This document shows positions 35,749 to 45,136 of a stretch of 64,000 bases of DNA, in pieces. Every line of letters starts with the position of its first letter. Position 1 is the stretch's first letter. Under the pieces are notes generated by a model. The model had not been told where the DNA came from and did not search any database. It was given only the letters and a program-made list of their open reading frames with translations. Origin of the DNA: Cupriavidus necator (GTDB lineage: Bacteria; Pseudomonadota; Gammaproteobacteria; Burkholderiales; Burkholderiaceae); the NCBI GenBank assembly GCA_022041995.1, contig CP074382.1, forward strand, positions 496,001-560,000, in the 5' to 3' direction. The position numbers and the translations under genes are program-made.

Positions 35749-36840
35749 GATCTTGCGCAGTTGCGCGTTGATGCTCTCGATCGCGTTGGTCGTGTAGAGG
35801 ATCTTGCGGATCGCCGGCGGGAACGTAAAGAACGGAATCACCTGATCCCAGGCGCGACGCCAGGAGGCGGCGATCGGCGTGTACTGCCGGCCCCATTCCC
35901 CTTGCTCGAAGGCCTCCAGCTCGGCCAGCGCAGCCTCGACCGTGGGGGCCGTGTACACGGGCTTGAGCGCGGCCGCCACGGCCCGGCGCTCCTTCCAGCT
36001 GACGTACCCCAGGCTGTTGCGGATCAGATGCACGATGCAGGTCTGCAGGGTCGTCTCCGGGAACACCGCATTCAGGGCCTGCTCCATCCCTTTGAGGCCA
36101 TCGGTCACCGCAATCAGGATGTCCTGCGTGCCGCGCGTCTTCAGGTCGTTGAACACCTTCATCCAGAACTTGGCGCCTTCGGTGTTCTCGATCCACAGGC
36201 CCAGAATGTCGCGCGTGCCGTCAGGCAACACACCCAGGGCCAGGTAGACCGCCTTGTTGCGCACCACCCCGTCTTCGCGCATCTTGACGCGCAGCGCGTC
36301 GAAGAACACCACCGGGTACATCGCCTCAAGCGGGCGCGCCTGCCAGGCGATGACTTCGTCCATGACCGCATCGGTCACCGAGCTGATGAACTCAGGCGAG
36401 ACCTCGGTGCCGTACTGTTCGGCCAGAAACGCCTGGATCTCGCGCACGGTCATGCCACGGGCGTACATGGCGATGATCTTGTCATCGAAGCCGGTGAAGC
36501 GCCGCTCGTGCTTGGGGATCAGGATCGGCTCGAAGCTGCCGTCGCGGTCGCGTGGGATGTCCACTCGCAGCGGCCCGTCCTTGGTCAACACCGTCTTGGC
36601 GCTCTTGCCATTGCGCTGATTGGCCGTGCCAGCCGGGCGCTCGGCGCCCGGTGCATAGCCCAGATGATGGCCAAGCTCAGCTCCCAGGGCCCGCTCGATC
36701 AGGGCCTTCTTGAACGCCATCGAGGCCTCCTCGACGGCTTCCGCGGTCATGGGACCCTTTACCAAATGGGCGATCAGGTCCTCGGGAATGCTCGGCAGCG
36801 CGCGGTCGGCGGCTTGGCTGGTCTTCGTCTTGCGTGGCAT
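35749..36840 (-). pseudogene. IS256-family transposase, C-terminus lost
   Basis: Matches the intact protein at 57999-59258 from the start to QLRKII, where ISL3 begins. Catalytic D residues (VVFFDALRVKMRED, VTDGLKGMEQALNAVFP) are present, but the last about 50 residues are replaced by ISL3-encoded ones. The catalytic E lies in TNAIESINAQLRK, just before the break. Confidence 0.88.
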
Positions 36841-36893
36841 ACATGCTCCTTGGTGACATGTTATGCCCTAAACACAAAATTTCTGACAGGTCC
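35749..36893 (-). mobile_element. IS256-family element, truncated by ISL3
   Basis: Same element as 57946-59331. The right end (CTGACAGGTCC, to 36893) is intact; the left side is cut at 35749 by the ISL3 end. Confidence 0.88.
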
Positions 36894-37336
36894 GTATGTT
36901 GAGCGTAAATGTACATGAACAAATGACCTTGCTCAACGCGCGTCAGTCCATTCCATAAGTCCAATACCTCCGCACCAGATGTGAAGTGCGGCGCAGACAG
37001 AATAAAGGCGCCAGAACTCGACCATTGGTCAGCCATGGTTCTGCCTACAGCCCGCCAGCGATCTGCCAACGATTTCCGGCACGGACTACAGAACGGCAGA
37101 GGGCAGGATGCCAGATAGCTATCTCACGATAGCTATCCGATCCTGGTCCGCTAGGTCGCTTCGCGCCCGTCGCAGACACTCAGGGCTTCGCCCCGAGACC
37201 CCGTACTGGCTGTTGCTGGAGTGGATGGTTGTGCTGGGCTGTTGTTGTTTGAAGCCACCGTGCCGATTTGGCGGGGGCACGGCGGCCTCATCGCCAGCTC
37301 GGATTGGCCCTGTGGCCTTAGCGGCGCGCTAGCGCC
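36894..37336. other. Non-coding stretch with a repeated palindromic decamer
   Basis: No gene. GATAGCTATC, itself palindromic, occurs twice with a 4-base spacer at 37115-37138. Confidence 0.5.
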
Positions 37337-37338
37337 TA

Positions 37339-37893
37339 GTGCAATGTTCCATTCTGTTTGGAACTTAAGCGGCGGTTGGCACGAATGACCTTCTGTAGGA
37401 TGTCGCGAGCGCTCTTGGTCCAGATGAACGGCTTGGGGTTGGTGTTGTGGTGAGCGATGTACTCGTTGATGGCGTCGACCAGTTCCGGCACGCTGGTGAA
37501 TACGCCGCGGCGAAGTCGCTCGGTTGTGATGTCACGAAAGAACCGCTCGACCATGTTCAGCCATGATGCGGAGGTGGGCGTGAAGTGCATGTTGAATCGC
37601 GGATGCTTGGCCAGCCAGTCCTGCACCGCAGGATGCTTGTGGGTGGCGTAGTTGTCTGCGATCAGATGCAGCGTTTTGTCCTTGGGCGTCTCGCGGTCGA
37701 TCTTGCGCAGGAACTTCGGCCACTCGGTATGGCGGTGGCGCTGCTGGCACTGGGCGATGACCTGGCCATCGAGCACGTTGAGCGCGGCAAACAGCGTGGT
37801 CGTGCCGTTGCGCTTGTAGTCGTGCGTCATGGTGGCCGCACGCCCCTTCTTCAAGGCTGCGTGCGATCCAGCGCCTGCACCTGGCGGCGAGGT
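37339..37893 (-). pseudogene. IS630-family transposase, 3' fragment
   Basis: Second copy of the IS630 element at 16151-17316, keeping only the C-terminal half (KKGRAATMTHDYKRNGTTTLF to RANRRLSSKQNGTLH, stop). A small internal deletion near 37855 and truncation at 37893 remove the first half. It has the normal C-terminus that copy 1 lost. Confidence 0.88.
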
Positions 37894-39237
37894 TCAAAGG
37901 CGCGTTACACATGAGGAGGCACCTGGAGCGCCAGGCGATAATGGTGCCCTTTTTCATCTGCGGCATCCATGACTCAAAACACCCGATCTGGCGTGGGCAG
38001 ACTGAGCGCCGACAAACGCAAAGCGATCGCACTTCAGGCCCTCGCGCGCACCGAACCAATCAGTGTGCTGGCTGAGCGTAACGGCGTGAACCGCCCGACG
38101 GTCTACCGACAGATCGGCACGGCCAGTGCAGCGCTCGATGAAGCCTTTGATACCACGCGGGCAGCCGACGCAGATCAGGTGCTTTTCATGCTGCCGGTCA
38201 CCCGCCAATGGCTCGATCAGGTCATCGTGGCGCTCACGATGGTGGGTCACGTTTCGTTTCGCGCTACCCTTGAGCTCATGCACGACCTGCTCGGCGTATC
38301 GACCAGCCTGGGCACGATTCACACCGTTCTCCAGCAGGCTGCGCAGCAGGCCATGGCCATTAACGCCGGCGTGGACCTCTCAGCCATCCGGGTCGGCCTG
38401 CACGACGAACTCTTTCAGGGTTCCCAACCCGTGCTCGCCGGTATCGATGTTGCCTCGACCTATTGCTATCTGCTCGCCACCGAAGCTCATCGCGACGGCG
38501 ACACCTGGGCCATCCATCTGCTGGACCTGCAATCACGGGGACTCGATCCTGAGCACACGATCGCCGATGCGGGAACCGGGCTGCGTGCCGGGCAAAAAAT
38601 TGCCTGGCCCGATACGCCGTGTCACGGCGACGTCTTCCACATCATTGAGCAGGGCAAATCACTGGCGACGCTCTGGCATCGTGTCGCCGGCGGTGCGCGC
38701 ACCGAACGCGAGCAGCTCGAAGCGCGTCTGGCCAATCCCCGTCGACGTTGCGACGATAGCCTCCTCGCTGCCACGCTGGAAACGCTTCGTCGCAATGAAG
38801 CCCATGCGCACGAGCTGGCCGCCGATCTGCGCACCCTGGTTCAGTGGCTCGAACGTGACATCCTGTCACTGGCAGGGCCGGACCTCGCGACGCGTCAACT
38901 GCTGTTCGATTTCGTGGTTGCCGAACTGCGGCAACGTGAGGCCCAGGACCTCTCACGCACGGGCGCATACCGGCGTGCACTGCAGAACCAGCGCGACGGG
39001 CTGCTCGCTTTCGCGGGCCTGCTCGACGAAAAACTCGACGCCATTGCGCAAACGCACAACGTGGCGCGCGATCTCGTGCGCGAGGTCTTCATCCTCCATC
39101 GCAAGTCCGAAACGTCGAGCGCGTTCTGGAAAGGATGGAATCGCCTGCTTAGGAACGAGTGAGAAATAACTTCCCGAAGTGGACCTGGCGTGCGCAAAGC
39201 GACGCGGGTAAGATGTGATGCCTCTGGAGGACAAACG

Positions 39238-39474
39238 ATGCAGGCTGGTTACCGGGCTGAGGTTGAAACGCGGATGAAGCGGCTGTACGCGCGCTTGTCG
39301 GAGAAGGACCGACGGCGGTATGCGGCTGTGGAGGCGGACAAGCTGGGCCATGGCGGTTTCGAATATATTGCGAAACTGTTTGAAATGGACCCGAAAACAA
39401 TTAGACAAGGGCTAAAGGACCTGGAAGAAGAGCTGGATCCGGTTGGAGAGCGGATCCGAAAAAAAGGGGCGTAA
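39238..39474 (+). CDS. ISAzo13-type transposase, N-terminal frame
   Basis: 78 aa. The start ATG follows GGAGG by 8 bases. Charged N-terminal region with a helix-turn-helix-like stretch (KLFEMDPKTIRQGLKDLEEELD). It ends RIRKKGA at a run of seven A (39458-39464 region). The second frame begins in the same place, so the two are probably expressed as one protein by slippage. Confidence 0.75.
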   Translation: MQAGYRAEVETRMKRLYARLSEKDRRRYAAVEADKLGHGGFEYIAKLFEMDPKTIRQGLKDLEEELDPVGERIRKKGA

Positions 39475-40444
39475 ATCCAGGTTAACGGACCATCCGGAGT
39501 GGAACGCGGTATTTCTAGATGTGGTGCGAGAGCATACGGCGGGTAATCCACAACACGGCATCATCTGGACGGATCTGAAGCCACGCGAAATCGCACAGGC
39601 GATGACGCAGCAAGTAGGCGAACGGGTGAGCGTGCGAACGGTCCGGCAGCTGCTAAAGCGCAACGGTTTTTCCCGGCGGCAATCACAGAAAAAGAAGTCG
39701 TTCAAGTCCCACGCACAACGCGACGTACAATTTCAGCGTATTACGCAACTCAAGGCGGAATATCTCGAAGACGACCAGCCTGTCCTCAGCATCGATACGA
39801 AGAAGAAGGAGATGCTGGGCAATTTCTATCGCGACGGCAAGCTCTACACGCGCGAGCAGCTTGAAGTCCTCGACCATGATTTTCCGAGCTACAGCGAAGG
39901 CAAGGTCATCCCGCATGGGCTGTACGACATCGGGCTGAACAAGGCACATGTGAACATCGGGGTGAGCCGTGACACGACGCAGTTTGCCTGCGACAGCGTA
40001 GCGCACTGGTGGGAAAAACAGGGTCGCGCCGATTATCCCCAAGCCACACGGTTACTGCTACTGTGCGATGGCGGAGGTAGCAACCCAAGTGATTCGTGGC
40101 TTTTCAAAGCGGATCTGCAAGATCTGGCAGACCGGCTCGGACTGGAAATCCGGGTGGCCCACTACGCCCCATACTGCTCGAAACATAATCCGATCGAGCA
40201 CCGCGTGTTTCCACACATTACGCGAGCCTGTGCTGGCGTAGTCTTCAGCAGCGTTAGTCTGGTTCGTGAACTGATCGAAAAAGCCTGCACAAAAACCGGA
40301 CTGAAAGTTACTGCTGACATTCTTGACGGAGTCTATGAAGCCGGACGGACAGTCACTCGTTGCGTCCGTGCTTCACTGAACATCGAGTACGACTCAACCT
40401 TGCCTGCGTGGAACTACAGCATCCGCTCACGGAACGCCGCATAG
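39443..40444 (+). CDS. ISAzo13-type transposase, catalytic frame
   Basis: Continues GRKSRLTDHPEWNAVFLDVV. DDE-like blocks: QPVLSIDTKKKEMLGNFYRDG (D), TRLLLLCDGGGSNPSDSWLF (D), HYAPYCSKHNPIEHRVFPHI (E). These are characteristic of ISAzo13 transposases. It has no convincing own start. Fusion to the upstream frame needs a one-base change within the A7 run, by slippage or mutation. Confidence 0.8.
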   Translation: MESGSEKKGRKSRLTDHPEWNAVFLDVVREHTAGNPQHGIIWTDLKPREIAQAMTQQVGERVSVRTVRQLLKRNGFSRRQSQKKKSFKSHAQRDVQFQRITQLKAEYLEDDQPVLSIDTKKKEMLGNFYRDGKLYTREQLEVLDHDFPSYSEGKVIPHGLYDIGLNKAHVNIGVSRDTTQFACDSVAHWWEKQGRADYPQATRLLLLCDGGGSNPSDSWLFKADLQDLADRLGLEIRVAHYAPYCSKHNPIEHRVFPHITRACAGVVFSSVSLVRELIEKACTKTGLKVTADILDGVYEAGRTVTRCVRASLNIEYDSTLPAWNYSIRSRNAA

Positions 40445-40859
40445 CGGGAAGTTATTTCGAGCACGTTCCTTAGCCGCATCGGTCGCCCGTTTCACGACGT
40501 CTACGCCGCCGTATCCGCGGCGCTGCGCAGCACACCACGCAGCAGCTCGCTGGTCGAAAATCTCAACTCGCGACTGCGCGTATGCCTGACTAACCGGCGT
40601 CATCTGAAGGGCGGGCGGGTCTGGCTTGGTCTGCTGCAGTTCGTCTTCAATCATCGCCGCTTTGCCCGTAGCCGATGCCCTGAGCGCACTGGAAAGAGCC
40701 CGAGGGAATTGATGAGCGGCAAGCCTCACGATCACTGGCTTACGCTGCTCGGACTCGGCCGCCTCCAGCCTCAGCGCATCTGACATCGGCCGGGTTGTCA
40801 CCGGCCTCTATTATGCATCGGAATCCTTAACATTCCTGCGTTTCACGCAGGCTGCTTAA

Positions 40860-42330
40860 TCTTACTGTGTCATAAATGTGCCATACTATAAACTTCTTGG
40901 CACAGTTCATGAAGAGCGATGAGCGCGAGCGAGCGATTTGAGCAATACATGGAACATTTAGCGGCGGGACTGGGGCATGCGGACCGCCATGCTGGGCTCA
41001 AGGGCTACTGCACAGGTCTGATGCTGCCGCTATCGCGTAAGAGTGTGGAGCCGATGGCAGCTGGAGTCGATCCGCTGCACGCTAGCGCCCGGCACCAGGC
41101 ACTGCACCACTTTGTCGCCAAGGCCGACTGGTCCGATGAGGAGATGCTGCGCCGGGTCAGTCAGTGGGTAGTGCCCAAGATGGATCTCTCGACCGGTGGC
41201 TTCTGGATCATTGACGACACAGGCTTCCCAAAGAAGGGCAAACATTCGGTTGGGGTCGCGCGTCAGTATTGTGGGGTGCTGGGTAAGCAGGACAACTGCC
41301 AAGTTGCGGTCAGTGTGTCTCTGGCCTGTGAGCAGGCGAGTGTGCCTGTAGCCTACCAGCTCTATCTACCGCGGGAATGGGCGGAAGATACTGAGCGGCG
41401 TGAGAAGGCTGGAATTCCCGACGAGGTGAGGTTCACAACGAAGACCGAGATTGCTCTGCAACAGCTCGAATCGCTGTTGGCCGCCGGCGCGCCAAAGTAT
41501 TGCGTGTTGGCGGATGCCGGCTACGGGGTGGACAACGCATTTCGCCAGCGTCTGAGTGATCTGGGCATGCGGTATGTGGTGGGTATCACGTCGGCGGTCG
41601 TGGTCTGGCCACCGGGGGTGGAGCCGTTGCCGCCGAAGCCATATAGCGGCATCGGCCGCCCGCCGGTGATGCCGCGGCGCACTCGCAATCGACAGCCGAT
41701 AAGCGTCAAGGAACTGGCGCATTCCCTGCCGCCTACCGCATTCCAGACGATTAGCTGGCGCGAAGGCTCAAACGAAACGCTCAGTGGGCGCTTTGCCGCC
41801 GTACGTGTGCGTCACGCAGGCGGTAATAGTGGCAAGGCGCGTCTGCGCCCCGAGCAGTGGCTGCTAATCGAGTGGCCCACTGGGGACACTGACCCATTGA
41901 AGTACTTCCTATCCACCCTCCCGGCCGATATTGCGCTGGATGAATTGGTCGCCCAGGCGCACATGCGTTGGCGCATCGAGCGCGACTACCAGGACTTGAA
42001 GCAGGAGTTGGGTCTCGGCCATTACGAAGGCCGAGGGTGGCGGGGCTTTCACCACCATGCCGCGCTGAGCATAGCCGCCTATGGATTCCTGGTCTCTGAA
42101 CGTATTACCACCGGCGATTTAGTCGGCGCCAAAAAAAACTTCATTGCACGCCAAACGCCTGCGCTTTCCGCAGATTACATCCCGCGGGGCAGCCCAGCGC
42201 GCCCAGCGACACGTGGCTGATTCAATCACCACGATCCGCCACCAACTCAGCATTCTCTTGATTGGTAGACTCGCCATGTGTCCGTGCTGTCGGAGGCCAA
42301 ACAAACGACTTCTCTTGTGACACAGTAAGA
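40860..42330 (+). mobile_element. IS701-family element, copy 2
   Basis: 1,471 bp, same ends as copy 1, opposite orientation. Flanks are TTAA (left) and CTAA (right), so the 4-bp duplication is imperfect; the right flank coincides with the end of the next IS. Confidence 0.93.
40919..42220 (+). CDS. IS701-family transposase, copy 2
   Basis: 433 aa, near-identical to 31842-33143. Same catalytic blocks (WIIDDTGFPKKGKHS, VLADAGYGVDN, RIERDYQDLKQELGLGHYEG). Intact. Confidence 0.93.
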   Translation: MSASERFEQYMEHLAAGLGHADRHAGLKGYCTGLMLPLSRKSVEPMAAGVDPLHASARHQALHHFVAKADWSDEEMLRRVSQWVVPKMDLSTGGFWIIDDTGFPKKGKHSVGVARQYCGVLGKQDNCQVAVSVSLACEQASVPVAYQLYLPREWAEDTERREKAGIPDEVRFTTKTEIALQQLESLLAAGAPKYCVLADAGYGVDNAFRQRLSDLGMRYVVGITSAVVVWPPGVEPLPPKPYSGIGRPPVMPRRTRNRQPISVKELAHSLPPTAFQTISWREGSNETLSGRFAAVRVRHAGGNSGKARLRPEQWLLIEWPTGDTDPLKYFLSTLPADIALDELVAQAHMRWRIERDYQDLKQELGLGHYEGRGWRGFHHHAALSIAAYGFLVSERITTGDLVGAKKNFIARQTPALSADYIPRGSPARPATRG

Positions 42331-42333
42331 CTA

Positions 42334-43678
42334 ACAGGCCGCTGAAGTACTCGCTGCAGACGGGCAAAGCTTCCCCCTGCGCGACGCACATGCCTCGTAT
42401 TTTTCATAATCCGGAAGCCGGGCGTCACTTCATCGATTTTCATGCGGTTTGATGCCCATTTTTAGCTTCCTTGCTCCCATTACAGGCCCTGCGGACGGAT
42501 TTGTCCTAGCGTTCGCATCCGCACGAGGTTGTAAGCGGCCATGCTAAGCACAAACATCTGGTCGACCTTCTTCAAGCCGCGCACCATCACCTGACGCATG
42601 CGCCCGACCGTCTTGACCCAGCCGAAGCCCTGTTCGATCAGCTTGCGCTTCTGCTGCGAGATGGCATAGCCGACGCTGCGGGCAATCTCATCGGGCACCG
42701 CCGAGCGTCGCCCTGAAGTGTTTTGCGCCACGTGCGGAGTCACCTTCATCTCCAGGCAGGCTTGAACGAACTCCTCGGCGTCGTAGCCCTTGTCCGCGCC
42801 CACGGTAACTTCGGCGCTCGGCTCGTTAGCAACCTGCCGGGCGTCGTTGAGCATGGCCTTCGCGGCCTCGCGCTCAGCATATCCGTCGGCTTGGGTCACC
42901 ACGGCACTGACCACCAGGCCGTGGCGGTTGTCGCTCAAGGTGTGGCCCATATAGCGCAGCTCACTGGCAGTCTTGCCCTTGCGATAGAGCTTGGCGTCCG
43001 GATCAGTCTTGGACTGATGCGTCTCGTTGCTGCGCTTCTCTCCTTGGAAGCCGCCGGTGCCACCGCTGTCGCTGTCGCTGTCATCGCCATTGCCGCCGTC
43101 CTTGCGTACGAAGCTCTTGTGGCCGGCCCAGGCCTTAATCATCGTGCCATCCACGCTGAAATGCTCGCCCGACAGCAAGTTGCGCTTGTGCGCGATAGCC
43201 AGCACCTCGTTGAAGAACGTGATCACTGCATCGTGCTGGATCAGCCGTGCACGGTTCTTGGTAAACACCGTTGGCACCCAGACTGCGTCGTCCATCGACA
43301 GACCGATGAACCAGCGGAACAGCAAGTTGTACTGCGTTTGCTCCATCAGTTGCCGTTCGGACCGAATGCTATACAGAACCTGCAGCAGCATCGCGCGCAG
43401 CAGCTTCTCCGGCGCAATGCTCGGGCGTCCGCCCTTGATATCGGCTTCGTACATGCTTGCGAACAGCCGATCCATCTTCGTCAAGGCCTGGTTGACCATG
43501 GTGCGGATCGGGCGCAACGGATGCGCTTGCGGCACGAAATCTTCGAGTCGCAGCATGGTGAACAGGCTTTCGGTGAAGGTGTCGGCGCCGCGCATGAATC
43601 TCGGATGGAGTGTCAACGCCTTGGCACGCTACCGCGCTGACTTCGGGCTAGGTATTTCAGCTGCCTGTTAGGGAAGAG
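42334..43678 (-). mobile_element. IS5/IS1182-like element
   Basis: Inverted ends ACAGGCCGCTGAAGTAC (from 42334) and, inverted, ACAGGCAGCTGAAATAC (to 43678), bordered by TA/CTA...TAG. It inserted into the cytochrome b561 gene at its right side. Confidence 0.85.
42480..43595 (-). CDS. IS5/IS1182-like transposase
   Basis: About 371 aa with an N-terminal DUF772-type domain (KGGRPSIAPEKLLRAMLLQVLYSIRSERQLMEQTQYNLLFRWFIGL). Catalytic blocks: HFSVDGTMIKAWAGHKS (D), TVGADKGYDAEEFV (D), RKLIEQGFGWVKTVGRMRQ (E). Start chosen at MRGADTFTESLF; a TTG seven codons upstream is also open. Intact. Confidence 0.9.
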   Translation of the reverse strand: MRGADTFTESLFTMLRLEDFVPQAHPLRPIRTMVNQALTKMDRLFASMYEADIKGGRPSIAPEKLLRAMLLQVLYSIRSERQLMEQTQYNLLFRWFIGLSMDDAVWVPTVFTKNRARLIQHDAVITFFNEVLAIAHKRNLLSGEHFSVDGTMIKAWAGHKSFVRKDGGNGDDSDSDSGGTGGFQGEKRSNETHQSKTDPDAKLYRKGKTASELRYMGHTLSDNRHGLVVSAVVTQADGYAEREAAKAMLNDARQVANEPSAEVTVGADKGYDAEEFVQACLEMKVTPHVAQNTSGRRSAVPDEIARSVGYAISQQKRKLIEQGFGWVKTVGRMRQVMVRGLKKVDQMFVLSMAAYNLVRMRTLGQIRPQGL

Positions 43679-43680
43679 AT

Positions 43681-43777
43681 CATGAACCTCAATAGCCGCC
43701 ACGGCAATCAATGCGGAGAAGAAAACCAGCCAGTGGAGGGTTCTCATCGCGAGGGTGTACCTGGCTTCTGCATTCAT
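43681..43777 (-). pseudogene. Cytochrome b561 family protein, N-terminal stub
   Basis: 32 codons: MNAEARYTLAMRTLHWLVFF then SALIAVAAIEVHDLFP, the first transmembrane helix with the conserved LHW (haem-ligand His) of bacterial cytochrome b561. Cut at 43680 by the IS5/IS1182-like element. GGAG precedes the ATG. It lies 103 bases downstream of the outer-membrane factor gene and probably closed the metal-efflux operon. Confidence 0.75.
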
Positions 43778-43879
43778 CGTGGCATCTCCATCGGATCAAC
43801 ATTTGTCATGGTGTCGTGAGGTAGCGTTTCCTGGTGTCGCACTGTCGGTTGGGTGAGTGTCGTCAATTCGCAAGCTGGC

Positions 43880-45136
43880 TCAGTCGTCGAAATCCCACAT
43901 CCGGTGAAGGTCAAGACCGAGTCGGCTGTCGGCTTCCAGTGCATCGACCCGCGCAAGCCGTTCGGCCAGCAACACCTCGGCAAGGCTGCGGCGTACCGCG
44001 AGCAGTTCTGCCAGGCCGGACTCGCCTGCGCGATAGGCGCGCGTCGCGCGATCCGACGCGGTGCGTTGCAGGCTCGCGGCCTCGGCCTGAGCCTGCGCCG
44101 ACGAGCGCCTTCCAACCAGATTCCGGTACTGCACGTCGAATTCCGTGCCGAGCCTGCGCTCGGCCGCCATGCGGCTGCGCGCGGCGGCGTCGGCGTCCGC
44201 AGCCGCGGCCGTGGCGGCCGCGAGGCGATGATCGCCGCCAAGCGGCATGGCAACGCTGACGCCAAGTATGCGCTCCGCTCCGCCCCGCTCGATCATTACA
44301 AACATCCCGACCGTTGGATCAGGCTTGCGCTCCAAGTCCGCTCGAGCGGCCTGCTGTAGCGCCTGCGCTTCCTGCGCCATCGCCAGCCGGTACTCATGGC
44401 TGCCCCGGACGTAGTCCGTTCGCAGCGCCTCGGGCGGCTCGTGGGGCACCGGGGGCAGCGCTGCACCCGCCAGAGGGCGGGGTTCCCCCAGCCCGGGAAA
44501 CCGGCCACGCAATTCGGCCAGCGCCGCCTGCTCGGCTGCGGCGGCCGTCGCGAGCGCTGCCTGCGTGCGCGCGTGATCCGATGCGGCCAGTTCCCCGTCG
44601 AGCCGCGCGGCGTCGCCCGCCTGGATGCGGCGGGTAGTTATGGCGACCAATTCGCCGGCTGCGCGGACGTTATCCTGCGCGGCCAGGCGAGCCTGTCCCG
44701 CACGCATCACAGCGAAGCACAGGGCCAGGACCTGGCGCGACGATTCGTGCCGGGCATCCATCACGGCAAGGTCGCCGGCTTCGGCGGTCGCATGGGCCAG
44801 CCGCGCATCGGCGTCGGCCTTGCCCCACAGCCGCAGCGGCCGGTCCACGGCTATCTGCCCTTCAGGGAAACGCTGGGTTGGCTCCCGCACGCTGCGACCC
44901 TGACCCACCGCACGCACCACCGTTTCGGCCGTGCCCGCACGGATCCCGACGGCGCGCGCGAGCGTGGCATCCCGTCGTGCCTCGGCGGCCATCACATCTG
45001 GCGAACCGGCAATGGCTTCTCGCACGACTGCCTCGTCAGGCAGATAACCGTGCGCACCGCTGGCTTGCGCCGCAGCACTCCAGATGGTCATCGTGCTGAC
45101 CGTTGCAGCAAGGGTGACATACAGCTTGCGCGTCAT
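43880..45136 (-). CDS. Outer-membrane factor of heavy-metal RND efflux (CzcC/NimC type)
   Basis: 418-aa TolC-family outer-membrane channel. A signal peptide (MTRKLYVTLAATVSTMTIWS to AQASG) precedes two OEP repeats rich in Ala and Gln. Start ATG overlaps the RND stop in ATGA, showing translational coupling in the order MFP-RND-OMF, the B-A-C order known from zne and nim clusters of Cupriavidus. No internal break seen. Without its pump it has no obvious role. Confidence 0.85.
   Translation of the reverse strand: MTRKLYVTLAATVSTMTIWSAAAQASGAHGYLPDEAVVREAIAGSPDVMAAEARRDATLARAVGIRAGTAETVVRAVGQGRSVREPTQRFPEGQIAVDRPLRLWGKADADARLAHATAEAGDLAVMDARHESSRQVLALCFAVMRAGQARLAAQDNVRAAGELVAITTRRIQAGDAARLDGELAASDHARTQAALATAAAAEQAALAELRGRFPGLGEPRPLAGAALPPVPHEPPEALRTDYVRGSHEYRLAMAQEAQALQQAARADLERKPDPTVGMFVMIERGGAERILGVSVAMPLGGDHRLAAATAAAADADAAARSRMAAERRLGTEFDVQYRNLVGRRSSAQAQAEAASLQRTASDRATRAYRAGESGLAELLAVRRSLAEVLLAERLARVDALEADSRLGLDLHRMWDFDD

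Larger units (their letters stand above)
39152..40469 (+). mobile_element. ISAzo13-type element
   Basis: 1,318 bp with imperfect inverted repeats of about 25 bp (GGAACG...GAAATAACTTCCCG at both ends) and a TTA direct repeat (39149-39151, 40470-40472). Two overlapping frames encode the transposase. Confidence 0.85.
37969..40783 (+). pseudogene. DDE-type transposase interrupted by an ISAzo13-type element
   Basis: Coding parts 37969-39151 and 40473-40783 join in frame across a 3-bp duplication TTA (KGWNRLL then SRIGRPFHDVY). The joined protein is about 497 aa. It has an N-terminal HTH-like region (ISVLAERNGVNRPTVYRQIG), AGIDVASTYCYLLATEAHRDG (D), IADAGTGLRAGQKIAW (D) and SLVENLNSRLRVCLTNRRHLKGG (E). 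I cannot assign a named IS family. Its own ends were not found. Confidence 0.75.

Noticed and set aside
35689..36918. 409-aa plus-strand frame opposite the IS256 transposase
   Set aside because: Shadow of a high-GC gene in the reverse frame, with low-complexity His/Arg/Gly composition and no family motif.
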